DNA of 64,000 nt from Sulfitobacter sp. DSM 110093 (GTDB taxonomy: Bacteria; Pseudomonadota; Alphaproteobacteria; Rhodobacterales; Rhodobacteraceae), in contig NZ_CP085169.1 of the NCBI RefSeq assembly GCF_022788715.1, forward strand, positions 186,001 through 250,000, given 5' to 3'. Positions 1-7,762 of this stretch are shown here, one piece after another. The notes beneath the pieces were generated by a model that was given only the letters and a program-made list of their open reading frames with translations, was not told the origin of the DNA and ran no database searches. Every line of letters begins with the position of its first letter. Positions within the stretch are counted from its first letter, which is position 1. Made by a program: the position numbers and the translations under genes.

Positions 1-59
1 GATGCCATTTAGACGTATATTTGGCCCACAGTTACCAGCACAACTTACAGTGTATATCA

Positions 60-290
60 TCAGGAAAGAAAATTCTTAATAGGGCTGTTCTCAAAGTCTT
101 TTAATGCCGCGCCAAGCGCGTCCTCCTCCGTTGGAAACAGTTCATCCCAAACAAAGCTGGTCCCTTTGGCATTGACTATTTCGAGGGACCATTGGGTATC
201 TTCCCCACGATAAATCTGTATTTCGAAGCGATTGCCTTCCACCACGACTGCCTGGCTCAGCGGGCTACAGATAATCTCGAAGTGGGTCAC
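60..290 (-). CDS. small hypothetical protein, 76 aa
   Basis: No family recognised. The product is 76 residues, mildly acidic and soluble, with no signal peptide or membrane segment; it alternates short strands with one helix near residues 52-66, so it may be a small compact domain. The start is a GTG (288-290) with a GAGGA box about eight bases upstream; no ATG is available in frame. It lies 72 bases downstream of a 25-residue membrane peptide on the same strand, so the two may share a transcript. Coding character is judged from composition only, hence moderate confidence. Confidence 0.5.
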   Translation of the reverse strand: MTHFEIICSPLSQAVVVEGNRFEIQIYRGEDTQWSLEIVNAKGTSFVWDELFPTEEDALGAALKDFENSPIKNFLS

Positions 291-362
291 CGGAGCATCC
301 TCAAGGCAAAATTGGACCGCCGACCTCGCCTTAGATAGCCGAAGGAGCGTGCGTCATAGGCC

Positions 363-440
363 TTATATGGCGTACCCCACAAAAAGCAGCACAGACAAAA
401 AAGCCACGACTCCAGCGATATATAATCGTAAAATCTTCAT
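363..440 (-). CDS. 25-aa single-helix membrane peptide
   Basis: A 26-codon ORF too short for usual gene calling: ATG at 438-440, TAA at 363-365, with an AGAGGTGA ribosome-binding site six bases upstream of the ATG. The peptide starts MKILRLY, then has about 18 hydrophobic residues (IAGVVAFLSVLLFVGYA) and ends in I. Two basic residues before one membrane helix predict an inner-membrane peptide with the N-terminus inside. The role is unknown; small membrane regulators and type I toxins have this shape, but nothing here settles which. The strong Shine-Dalgarno is the best support that it is translated. Confidence 0.45.
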   Translation of the reverse strand: MKILRLYIAGVVAFLSVLLFVGYAI

Positions 441-749
441 GTAGTCACCTCTATATGAGAGGAGATAGTTAACTTGTAACGAATTGACCATAGGCAACCT
501 AGAGGTTAACTCAACAAAAAGTTTTTAAACCTAAGCGTGCGCCCAAAGATTCAGCACTTGCTCCGGTTGGTCAGAAGAAAAGACCATGGCCTACGCACTC
601 TTGAACGGCTGTGGGAAGTTCGATCAAGCTTCTACGTTCAAGCGGTCAATACGCGTGTCTGGAAGCTCGTTTTCATCTCGAATGGCGAAGTAACGCTGAA
701 AGAAAAGCTGGCCTCGGAAAGGCTCAAAATTGAGTACCCCCCCAACATC
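441..749. other. gene-poor stretch
   Basis: About 300 bases with no supported gene. The part next to position 440 is AT-rich and should hold the promoter for the two small minus-strand genes. An 88-codon plus-strand reading frame across 537-803 is judged spurious because it runs through the hairpin at 750-786 and has no ribosome-binding site. Confidence 0.4.
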
Positions 750-786
750 GGAAGGTGTGGCTGTACACAGCCGCATCACACCTTCC
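750..786. terminator. strong hairpin, possible terminator
   Basis: GGAAGGTGTG (750-759) pairs perfectly with CACACCTTCC (777-786), and inside it GCTGT pairs with ACAGC (760-771), leaving a five-base bulge (772-776). There is no clear U-tract on either side, so a classical intrinsic terminator is only one option; a structured RNA or a DNA element is another. It sits six bases from the paired palindromes at 792-830. Confidence 0.4.
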
Positions 787-791
787 TTCTA

Positions 792-830
792 GTTATCGGA
801 TAAGTGGGTTGCACCCTGTTATCCGATAAC
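792..830. promoter_or_regulatory. paired palindromic operator-like sites
   Basis: GTTATCGGATAA (792-803) and TTATCCGATAAC (819-830) form a perfect 12-bp inverted repeat. Each arm contains an 11-bp palindrome of its own, TTATC-S-GATAA (793-803 and 819-829), 26 bases apart. Two copies of the same dyad 90-130 bases before the start at 923 look like binding sites for a dimeric regulator that could bind cooperatively. The regulator is not identified. Confidence 0.45.
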
Positions 831-922
831 AAATAGTTGAAATGGCATATCTTCAGGGGCTTGGGCTTATTCAAAGGGTCAAATGCTTTGGCTTCATTTA
901 CATAGTTCTTAAAGGAAATATT

Positions 923-1204
923 ATGCTTCGCACCCTTCGCAACACAGCAATCATGTTCTGTGCAATCACTGCGACATCAGCTTCAGCAGAGCCAGCTGGT
1001 CCTTTGGCACTCGGCTTGGGTGCAATCATTGCTGTCGGAGCGGTCCATTCCGGCGCGCCAGAATCATCGCCCGAAGCCCCCGCACGCGCTACGATTGACG
1101 TTACGCATTCGCAAACTGAAGAGAAGAAAGCTCAGGCCAAGGGTCAGGGTTTCACGCCGGTCGCAGGTGCCGCTCTCGGGATTGCAGCTCGACCTGAAGA
1201 CTAA
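923..1204 (+). CDS. small secreted protein, probably truncated
   Basis: The start is the ATG at 923, eight bases after AAAGGA; an upstream ATG at 842 in the same frame has no ribosome-binding site and would bury the signal peptide. Residues 1-22 form a clear Sec signal (MLRTLRNTAIMFCAITATSA, cleavage after ASA). The mature part is about 70 residues, Ala/Gly-rich, with a hydrophobic stretch LALGLGAIIAVGAV. Just before the stop is a GFTPVA motif that recurs in the same frame 26 codons later, beyond the TAA at 1202-1204. Readthrough would add 22 residues and end at a TGA. The gene may therefore be a shortened version of a longer repeat protein. Function unknown. Confidence 0.6.
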   Translation: MLRTLRNTAIMFCAITATSASAEPAGPLALGLGAIIAVGAVHSGAPESSPEAPARATIDVTHSQTEEKKAQAKGQGFTPVAGAALGIAARPED

Positions 1205-1975
1205 ACACCTCAGATCACAGGCCCGGGTTTCACGCCGGTCGCAGACGCAGCATTCATTAAGAATGAAAAATGAGAAGCTGGCGGCATAAATCTTCTATAG
1301 CTATCGCCCGTTGTACAATCGAAGCTCTGGCAGCAGCCGTTCGCCGCATGTGTGCAAATGGCTGCTTTGTCCGCACTGAGTGATTTCATGCGCAGCGCAG
1401 CGAATGGCGGCTTCCACAAACGCAGGTTTGTGAAACGGATGTAAAATAGGCTCTCAGATAGCGAAGTCGTGCATCTCAGTTCGTGTCTCAATGTAAATTC
1501 CGCAAAGGGTGTCAGCGTCAGGGAAAAATATTCCTTAACGTAGGATTTTGCACTGAGCCGGAGCAGACCCCTCAATACGTCATATGCTTGAGCGAAGTGG
1601 CACGGACTTGTCGGATTTGTCGGAAAATATAGCAAAAATTCCGACAAATCCGACACTTTGAAACACGTAGGGCATATTTTAAATATGCCAGCCCCGAAGC
1701 TGCAGGCAAGGTCTAACTTCTAGAAGACTTTTCGATCAAACGTCATTACGGCAACAACCTGATGAAGCTGCGACGCAATGTTCCATGCTGCTTACGAATT
1801 ACAGGAAAAGAATAGCTATGATGCCATATGTCGTGCCGCTTCCTCCCCATCGCTCGGCAAAATTGCGGCGGCCTACCTTGTCAAAAAAGGCATGGTGGCG
1901 CGGATCCGGTGGGAAGACCCGCGCCTTTTCCTTCTGTCTTTGAAAACTGGGCTGCGACAGAAGAAATAACTGGAT
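1205..1975. other. gene-poor stretch with large inverted repeat
   Basis: No convincing gene. The 148-codon minus-strand frame (1210-1656) overlaps the perfect inverted repeat at 1609-1655 and the tail of the preceding gene, and lacks a ribosome-binding site. A 63-codon plus-strand frame from 1778 is possible but unsupported by motif or start signal. Confidence 0.4.
1609..1655. repeat. 17-bp perfect inverted repeat
   Basis: TGTCGGATTTGTCGGAA (1609-1625) is repeated exactly in inverse orientation at 1639-1655 with a 13-base A-rich spacer. Each arm carries the heptamer TGTCGGA twice, nine bases apart, so four copies lie in 47 bases. This could be a multi-site operator, an iteron-like protein-binding array or a hairpin; no gene starts close by. 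Confidence 0.5.
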
Positions 1976-2503
1976 TTAGGGATCAACTTTGTTCCCGGAG
2001 GTATTCACGTTTTTGAGGCCTTCAGCAACAACATCCGCAAAAGTTGAAACCATCGCAACATAAAAATCTGTCTCCGAAGGCGGCACATTTACATAGCCTT
2101 CTGGAGCGACTGCGTCACCACTATAGGCAGAAATATTGACTGCAAAGCTCAGTCCAGAGCTTTCCCCGGTGGGGCTCGTTACATCAACAACACCCTCTAA
2201 CTCATTGAATTCTCGAGTTTCTGGAAGCATCACTGATCCGTTCAATGCGATCTTACGAATATCGACCCTTATTTGCGGGTCTGCGCCGTCACTGCTCAAT
2301 GGGACACGTTGAGCAATCTCAGACCTCAAGTCTTCCTCTAGATCAGGGTAAAAGGTCAGTGCATTGCTGTCCGCCATTGAAGCGACAGAAGATTCCACAT
2401 CAATCTTGGAAATGCGAACGTCCTCTGAGCCAAGAACAGCTGTGCTCAGCGCGAGCGTGCTAACGCCGGCCGCCAAGGCAAGGGTTTTGAGGTGAGCGAA
2501 CAT
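1976..2503 (-). CDS. periplasmic/secreted hypothetical protein
   Basis: 175 residues with a Sec signal peptide (residues 1-25, basic start MFAHLKTLALAAGVSTLALS, cleavage near VLG-SED). The mature part alternates beta-like stretches, such as IRVDIRKIALNGSVMLPE, with acidic loops and has no cysteines. The pattern of a secreted, single-domain beta-rich protein is clear, but I recognise no named family. The start ATG at 2501-2503 follows a weak TAGGGA. It is monocistronic. Most likely a periplasmic or outer-membrane-associated protein of unknown role. Confidence 0.65.
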   Translation of the reverse strand: MFAHLKTLALAAGVSTLALSTAVLGSEDVRISKIDVESSVASMADSNALTFYPDLEEDLRSEIAQRVPLSSDGADPQIRVDIRKIALNGSVMLPETREFNELEGVVDVTSPTGESSGLSFAVNISAYSGDAVAPEGYVNVPPSETDFYVAMVSTFADVVAEGLKNVNTSGNKVDP

Positions 2504-2683
2504 AGTAAATCCCTAACTTGCAAACACTGCGACTAGCCCTTCTGGCCGCATGAGGTATTGTTCAATGAACCCCAAAGCACCTAGGAAGTTCCCCCGTCGA
2601 GTGCTGAACGGCCGCATAAGCACTCGGTTTGAGAGTTTTGACCTTCAAATCCTCTGCGTTTGCATCACAAAAGAAGAGCCCGG

Positions 2684-3619
2684 TTATTTAACTGAGAGAA
2701 AGTGCTGAAACAGTTGTTTCAAACCGCTTTCGAGGGAAATTTTTGGGGCAAACCCAATTTCCTCAAAAGCCCGCTGATTGCGCAATTCTGAAATCCCCCG
2801 TCCGCTTTGAGTAGAAGGTGCACAGGTGACCGCTATGCCTGGCTGAATCTGCATAACTATCTCTGCGACATCTGACATCTCGATTGCAGGTCCAGCCGTA
2901 ATATTAAGTATCTTTGAGCGAGGCGCTTTTGCTTCCGCGGCACGCAAAAGGCCATCCACAGCATCCGTAATATGGAGGTAATGAGTATATGCGTTCGCAG
3001 GCGTAAGCAGTTCAAACCTGTGATCTGAATGCGCTGCGCGCGCCAATTTCTCAAGCGTCGTAGGCGTTTGTCGCCCCGGCCCATATATCCATGACAGCCG
3101 CAATGCGACAGCATCTACTCCATGCTCTTTGACGTAGCCCAGCATCGCTTGCTCGCCTGCTACCTTGCTGGCACCGTAGATTGTATGAGTGGCAAGCTGA
3201 GAGGCTTCGTCGACAGAACCTGACAGTTCACCGTATACTTCACTGGTGGAGCATATGATGACACGTCCCACTCTATGGCGGCGGGCTGCCTCAAGAACAG
3301 AGGCGGTGCCTCCAGCATTGATTTTCCATATATCCAAGGGCCGCTCGGGCATTACCATTGGACCTGATACGGCGCCACAATGCAGGATCGTATCGAACTC
3401 TCCTTGCCTTACAACCAAGTCGACTTGCTCACTGTTTGTCACTTCGCACTGCATGATATCACTGCGTTGGCATACTACTGAGCCCACGTCTGTGGCCACA
3501 ACATCTACGCCTCTTGTCCTGAGTGCGCTTACCACTGCCGCCCCGAGAAAGCCGCCAGCACCCGTAACCAGGACCCGTCCAAGCTTTCTGCCGGCGGGGA
3601 ATTGGTTCTTCTGGCCCAT
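2684..3619 (-). CDS. NAD-dependent sugar epimerase/dehydratase
   Basis: 311 residues, an extended SDR of the UDP-glucose 4-epimerase/GDP-mannose dehydratase superfamily. The N-terminal Rossmann motif is TGAGGFLGAAV (about residues 20-30), followed by the acidic residue of ATDVGSV that favours NAD. The catalytic triad is visible as Ser in ICSTSEVYG and the YGASK motif (Y-x-x-x-K, about residues 148-152). Length is normal for the family. The substrate cannot be read from the sequence; sugar nucleotides are typical. It stands alone and divergent from the SDR at 3818, so they share an intergenic promoter region of about 200 bases. It may feed the surface-sugar genes far to the right or act in catabolism. 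Confidence 0.8.
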   Translation of the reverse strand: MGQKNQFPAGRKLGRVLVTGAGGFLGAAVVSALRTRGVDVVATDVGSVVCQRSDIMQCEVTNSEQVDLVVRQGEFDTILHCGAVSGPMVMPERPLDIWKINAGGTASVLEAARRHRVGRVIICSTSEVYGELSGSVDEASQLATHTIYGASKVAGEQAMLGYVKEHGVDAVALRLSWIYGPGRQTPTTLEKLARAAHSDHRFELLTPANAYTHYLHITDAVDGLLRAAEAKAPRSKILNITAGPAIEMSDVAEIVMQIQPGIAVTCAPSTQSGRGISELRNQRAFEEIGFAPKISLESGLKQLFQHFLSVK

Positions 3620-3817
3620 TCCGCATCCTTCTTTTGCAACGCCTCTTAGGCTTCTGTAGCATTCTACTATTTAGCAGCCGAAGTCATACCCATGGCCACG
3701 GGTATTTACCCCCTCTTAACCGGACTTACATATTTGAAACAGCCAGCTGCAACTCTAAGATACTCATAAATATACGATATCATCAATCTCGCACGCAGAG
3801 TGCGAAGGAGCACACCT

Positions 3818-4558
3818 ATGGGACAACTAGACAATCGTATTGCCTTCGTTACCGGTGCAGGCACAGGTCTGGGACGCGGTATCGCGTTACTTTATGCCCG
3901 CGAAGGAGCCGATGTTGCAATCTTTGATCGCAATGCGCGAAGCAGTGCAAATGTCGCCAAAGATATCAAAAAACTTGGCCGGCGCAGTGTCGCCATTGAA
4001 GTCGATGTAGGGGAGGAGGTTGCCCTCAATGCCGCAATGGCTGAAGCGGCTCACGTGCTTGGTCCTCCGGATATCCTGGTCAATAACGCCGGGATCATCA
4101 CGGTCGCAGCAATGGATGGAATGACCACCGAAACATGGGATGAAATGCTCCGGATCAACTTAAAGAGCGTATTCCTTTGCACCCGTGCTGTGCTGCCTGC
4201 GATGCGGGCGCGCGGCTATGGCCGGATCATCAACATCAGCTCGCAGCTGGCTCACAAGGGCGGCTATGGAATGACCCATTATGCGGCAGCCAAGGCCGGG
4301 GTAATTGGCCTTACAAAAGCACTGGCCCATGAGGTGACAAAGGATGGTATCGCGGTTAATGCAATTTGTCCTGGGCCACTGGATACTGACATGAGGCTGC
4401 CTCCCGAATGGGCCGCAAGAAAACAAAATGACCTCATGATCGGACGGCAAGGTCGCGTCGAAGAGATTACCCCGACAGCATTGTTATTGGCCACTGAGCA
4501 AGCTGCTTTTTACGTAGGTACAACCTTCAATCCCAATGGGGGTGATGTAATGATCTAG
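3818..4558 (+). CDS. SDR family oxidoreductase
   Basis: Classical short-chain dehydrogenase of 246 residues. It has TGAGTGLGRGIA (cofactor-binding TGxxxGxG), NNAGI, the catalytic Ser in NISSQLAHK and YAAAK (Y-x-x-x-K). Asp in AIFDRNARS after beta-2 favours NAD(H). The ATG at 3818 is used because GAAGGAG lies just before it; a GTG 18 bases upstream lies across that box. Its 3' end converges on the amidase and transporter genes 4574-8535 with a shared hairpin between them. Proximity suggests it oxidises an alcohol in the same catabolic pathway, but the substrate is unknown. Confidence 0.8.
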   Translation: MGQLDNRIAFVTGAGTGLGRGIALLYAREGADVAIFDRNARSSANVAKDIKKLGRRSVAIEVDVGEEVALNAAMAEAAHVLGPPDILVNNAGIITVAAMDGMTTETWDEMLRINLKSVFLCTRAVLPAMRARGYGRIINISSQLAHKGGYGMTHYAAAKAGVIGLTKALAHEVTKDGIAVNAICPGPLDTDMRLPPEWAARKQNDLMIGRQGRVEEITPTALLLATEQAAFYVGTTFNPNGGDVMI

Positions 4559-4565
4559 CTTTGAG

Positions 4566-4595
4566 CCGCAGCGTTAAAACACAAACGCTGAGCGG
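4566..4595. terminator. convergent hairpin terminator candidate
   Basis: CCGC-AGCGTT (4566-4575) pairs with AACGCT-GA-GCGG (4584-4595) around an A-rich loop. It lies between the stop of the plus-strand SDR and the stop of the minus-strand amidase and includes the latter's last codons, so it could end transcription from both sides. Confidence 0.35.
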
Positions 4596-5167
4596 ACCGT
4601 TTGGCTAGATGCGACCTCACCAGAGAGTGAAATTCGCTGCAAGGCAGATGCATGTCGTTCTTTAGTATCCGTAGCACAAGCGTCTTCAATACATATCATA
4701 CGATACCCCAGAGCCGCCCCGACTTTCATTGTTTGCTCAACACATTGGTCTGTCAGAAAGCCCGTACATAGGATGGTCGATATACCCATATTACGCATGA
4801 CGTAGTCAAAATTGGTCGAATGAAAGAGGCAAGCCGAGGACTTCTTCCACACGATATCGTCACTTTGAGGAGAAAAGCGGGACGAAACCTGCCCACCTTG
4901 AGAACCTTTAGGAATGTTGAAACCAGAAAGCTTGTAATCAAGACTGCGGTCACGACCATCCCGAGTAAGGTTTTCCATGACCGTGTAACACACCTCAACG
5001 CCGCTATCGCGCGCGGTTGGCAAGAGCTTTGACAAGCTTGGCCACACAACATGGGCGATGCGGTCATAAAAAGACGGACGCGGCGGGTGATTGATCGGAT
5101 CAAGAACGTAGTCTTGCACATCAATCAACAGCAGCGCGGTTTTTTCGGCTTCAAGAAGCATCGTCAT
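4574..5167 (-). CDS. isochorismatase-family cysteine hydrolase
   Basis: 197 residues of the isochorismatase-like fold, enzymes that hydrolyse amides or carbamoyl compounds through a Cys nucleophile. The triad is visible: Asp in LLLIDVQDYV (near residue 16), Lys in DIVWKKSSA and Cys in FLTDQCVEQT. A block DGRDRSLDYKLSG is shared almost exactly with the second copy at 9461, so the two are paralogues. The ATG overlaps the livM stop by four bases (ATGA), making it the last gene of the livG-livF-livH-livM operon. The substrate is not known; the context suggests an N-substituted amide brought in by that transporter. Confidence 0.85.
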   Translation of the reverse strand: MTMLLEAEKTALLLIDVQDYVLDPINHPPRPSFYDRIAHVVWPSLSKLLPTARDSGVEVCYTVMENLTRDGRDRSLDYKLSGFNIPKGSQGGQVSSRFSPQSDDIVWKKSSACLFHSTNFDYVMRNMGISTILCTGFLTDQCVEQTMKVGAALGYRMICIEDACATDTKERHASALQRISLSGEVASSQTVRSAFVF

Positions 5168-6150
5168 GACGTCCGCACAAATGGTTCTTTCAAACCAAAG
5201 AGACCCTTGGGCCGCACCAATAGGAAAGCAATCAGCGCCACGGCCACGATCACCTGTGTCACGCCGTAAACCCCAGTCGCTTCCTCTACCTGACGCAAAG
5301 ATTCACTGCCGAAGGTGATCAAGACGGCAGCAAAAATCGCCCCGATGATCGACCCTTGCCCACCGACCACGATGATCGCAATGAGATTGAAAGCCAATAT
5401 CAGACCGAAGGACTTCGGTGACATGACAGAAACGACATGCGGCAAAAGAGCCCCACAGAAACCAGCAATGCCTGCTCCTAAGACAAAGGCCATTACTTTT
5501 ATCCGAATGGCTTTGATGCCAAAGCAACGAGCAGCCATTTCGTTTTCCCGTACAGCGAGCATCGCTCGCCCTATTGAAGCGTGTTTAATCCGCCAGCACA
5601 GCACGATCACCAAAACGGTAAAAAAACCGATCAATGCAAGCGTCGCCTCCCGCGGAATGCCCGTGATGCCGCGACCACCACGGGTGAAACCATCCAGATT
5701 GAGAGCGAAGGTCTGAACAACGATGATCAAGCCCAGCGTGGCCACCGCAAGATAATGGGTTTGAAGATGTACAACGAGACGTCCAATGATCCACCCCATC
5801 AACGCAGCAACCAAGCCTCCAACCAGAGCTGCTACGGGGAGGGATAAATGGATCTGGGCGACAGCTTCGGGCAAAGCGGGCATCGCAAACCCTTTGCGGC
5901 CCACTGGGTAGGTAAACAGGATCGCGACATAGGCCCCAATGGTCATAAAAGCAGGGTGACCAAGACTAAACATACCAGTAAAGCCGTTCGTCATCGTTAA
6001 GCTAACCGCTAACATCACCTGAATGAGCATAAGGGCTGTAAACGTCTGGAAGTAGCCATTGCCAGAAGCATCAACAGCCAGAACCAGGATGGCCATAGCC
6101 ACAACGAGCACGAAGAAAGCCTGCCAAGGTGTGATTTGCAGCTGTCTCAT
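5164..6150 (-). CDS. livM: Liv-type ABC transporter permease (LivM)
   Basis: 328 residues, multi-spanning, of the branched-chain amino-acid/amide ABC permease family. LivM features include LTMTNGFTGMFSLGHPAFMTIGA near residues 55-80, a loop FTRGGRGITGIP and the ENEMAARCFGIK segment that contacts the ATPase. It pairs with LivH to form the inner-membrane channel. It overlaps livH upstream and the amidase gene downstream by four bases each. Liv systems also import ureas, amides and other small nitrogen compounds, so the leucine name should not be taken literally. Confidence 0.9.
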   Translation of the reverse strand: MRQLQITPWQAFFVLVVAMAILVLAVDASGNGYFQTFTALMLIQVMLAVSLTMTNGFTGMFSLGHPAFMTIGAYVAILFTYPVGRKGFAMPALPEAVAQIHLSLPVAALVGGLVAALMGWIIGRLVVHLQTHYLAVATLGLIIVVQTFALNLDGFTRGGRGITGIPREATLALIGFFTVLVIVLCWRIKHASIGRAMLAVRENEMAARCFGIKAIRIKVMAFVLGAGIAGFCGALLPHVVSVMSPKSFGLILAFNLIAIIVVGGQGSIIGAIFAAVLITFGSESLRQVEEATGVYGVTQVIVAVALIAFLLVRPKGLFGLKEPFVRTS

Positions 6151-7040
6151 GCCCGTTCCTGCTCTGCTTCACCAAACAACCCTTGAGGGCGGACCAAAAG
6201 GATCAGGATGAGGAGCCCAAAAACGAAGGCATCGCGATACCCTGAATACTCAGGTGGCAGAAACCCCACAAAGGCAATTTCAGAAAAGCCGAGGATATAG
6301 CCGCCAACGATTGCACCAGGCAAGGACCCGACACCCCCGATAATCGTGGCCAAAAAGGCCTTCAAACCCGGCAGGAACCCCATCAAGGGATTGATCTGGC
6401 CATATTTTCCGCTCCAGAAAAGACCTGCTAGGGCGGCCAAGGCTCCGCCGAGCCCAAAAACAAGAAAGACCAAACGGCCGATTGAGATCCCCATAAGCTG
6501 TGCGGCAAAGGGGTTTTCCGCCACCGCACGGATCGCAATTCCCACTCTGGTCTTGCGGATAAATGTTGTAAGTCCAAGCGCACATAACAGAGTGACCGCC
6601 GGAATAACGAGATCAATCAATGCGACATCTGCGCCTCCAAGCGGAAGGCGCATACGAAATACCTCAGGAAAGTTGAAGTTACGCGGTTGCGAGCCCAGAA
6701 AAATCAGTGCCAGGTTCTGGATCGCGACAGAGGCAGAAAGCGTGACAATAAACCCGGTGATCATAGGTGCGCCACTGATGGAGCGGAAAGCTATTCTCTC
6801 GATAAGCCCGCCAGCTGCAAAGCCTCCCGCGAGGACGAGAAGCGGGATTGCGGCCCATGGCACGACATCACTTGCCACTAAGCCGAAGGTCATAAAGGCA
6901 CCGATCATGAGTAGGTCGCCATGGGCAAAGTTGACCAAACGGATTACACCATAAATCAGTGAGAAGCCGATCGCCACAAGTGCATAAAGACTGCCTAGAC
7001 TCAGACCGTTCACGACCTGCTGGATCAGATAGTCGGACAT
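6147..7040 (-). CDS. livH: Liv-type ABC transporter permease (LivH)
   Basis: 297 residues, about eight membrane helices. LivH hallmarks are the start LIQQVVNGLSLGSLYALVA, LIYGVIRLVNFAHGDLLMIGA and the ATPase-contact loop AVAENPFAAQLMGI. Its ATG (7038-7040) overlaps the livF stop as TGATG, so the two are translationally coupled. It forms a heterodimeric channel with LivM. The substrate is set by the binding protein, probably the gene at 13008-14156 some 5 kb away. Confidence 0.9.
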   Translation of the reverse strand: MSDYLIQQVVNGLSLGSLYALVAIGFSLIYGVIRLVNFAHGDLLMIGAFMTFGLVASDVVPWAAIPLLVLAGGFAAGGLIERIAFRSISGAPMITGFIVTLSASVAIQNLALIFLGSQPRNFNFPEVFRMRLPLGGADVALIDLVIPAVTLLCALGLTTFIRKTRVGIAIRAVAENPFAAQLMGISIGRLVFLVFGLGGALAALAGLFWSGKYGQINPLMGFLPGLKAFLATIIGGVGSLPGAIVGGYILGFSEIAFVGFLPPEYSGYRDAFVFGLLILILLVRPQGLFGEAEQERA

Positions 7041-7762
7041 CAGCCCACCCCCAAATATGCTTCAAAAACAGCTGGATCATTGAGCAGCTCATCGCCGCTG
7101 CCCTCGAGTACGATACGCCCGTTTTCCAGAACAAAAGCCCGATCTGCCAGCTCAAGTGCGAGCATTGCGTTTTGCTCGACAATCAGCATCGTCACGCCTT
7201 GCTCGCGGTTCAACTCCTCAAGAAAGTCGAATATCTCTTCAGTGATCTGAGGCGCCAGGCCCAAGGATGGTTCATCCAGCAAAAGCAATTTGGGCTCGGC
7301 GACAAGCGCACGGCCAATGGCCAGCATCATTTGCTCGCCCCCAGAAAGGTTGCCCGCCGGCATTGCACGCCGTTCCCCCAAAATAGGAAACCGTTCATAA
7401 ATATCAGTAATTGCTCGCGCCACGCGCGCCTTATCGTTCGATAAGAAAGCACCGAGCTGCAGGTTCTCTTCAATGCTCAGACGCCCAAAAATTTGACGCC
7501 CTTCGGGGGCGTGAACAATACCTGCGCGCACTAAGTCGACCGGACTGGTTGCTCCAACGTCATAACTGCCGTCTGAGGTTTGAAGCCTTGCTTGACCGCT
7601 AGAAATGGGCAAAAGCCCCGATAACGTCATCAAAGTTGTCGTCTTGCCTGCTCCATTGGCCCCAATGAGCGTCGCGATCTCGCCAGCTTCGACAGCAAAA
7701 TTGATCCCCTGCAAAACCTTAGTGCGGCCTCGGTTAACGTGCAGCTCCTCGACACGCAGCAT
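7040..7762 (-). CDS. livF: Liv-type ABC transporter ATPase (LivF)
   Basis: 240 residues. The Walker A motif is GANGAGKTT, the signature LSGGEQMMLAIGRAL, and Walker B LLLLDEPSLGL; the LivF-type end is DPAVFEAYLGVG. The reading frame is open upstream to 7885, but the true start is the ATG at 7760-7762. It follows AAGGAGATATTG and overlaps the livG stop in a TGATG, and the protein then begins with the family-typical MLRVEELHV. It energises import with LivG. Confidence 0.9.
   Translation of the reverse strand: MLRVEELHVNRGRTKVLQGINFAVEAGEIATLIGANGAGKTTTLMTLSGLLPISSGQARLQTSDGSYDVGATSPVDLVRAGIVHAPEGRQIFGRLSIEENLQLGAFLSNDKARVARAITDIYERFPILGERRAMPAGNLSGGEQMMLAIGRALVAEPKLLLLDEPSLGLAPQITEEIFDFLEELNREQGVTMLIVEQNAMLALELADRAFVLENGRIVLEGSGDELLNDPAVFEAYLGVG

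Noticed and set aside
1210..1656. 148-codon minus-strand ORF
   Set aside because: Crosses a perfect inverted repeat and the tail of another gene, no ribosome-binding site, composition unlike a protein.
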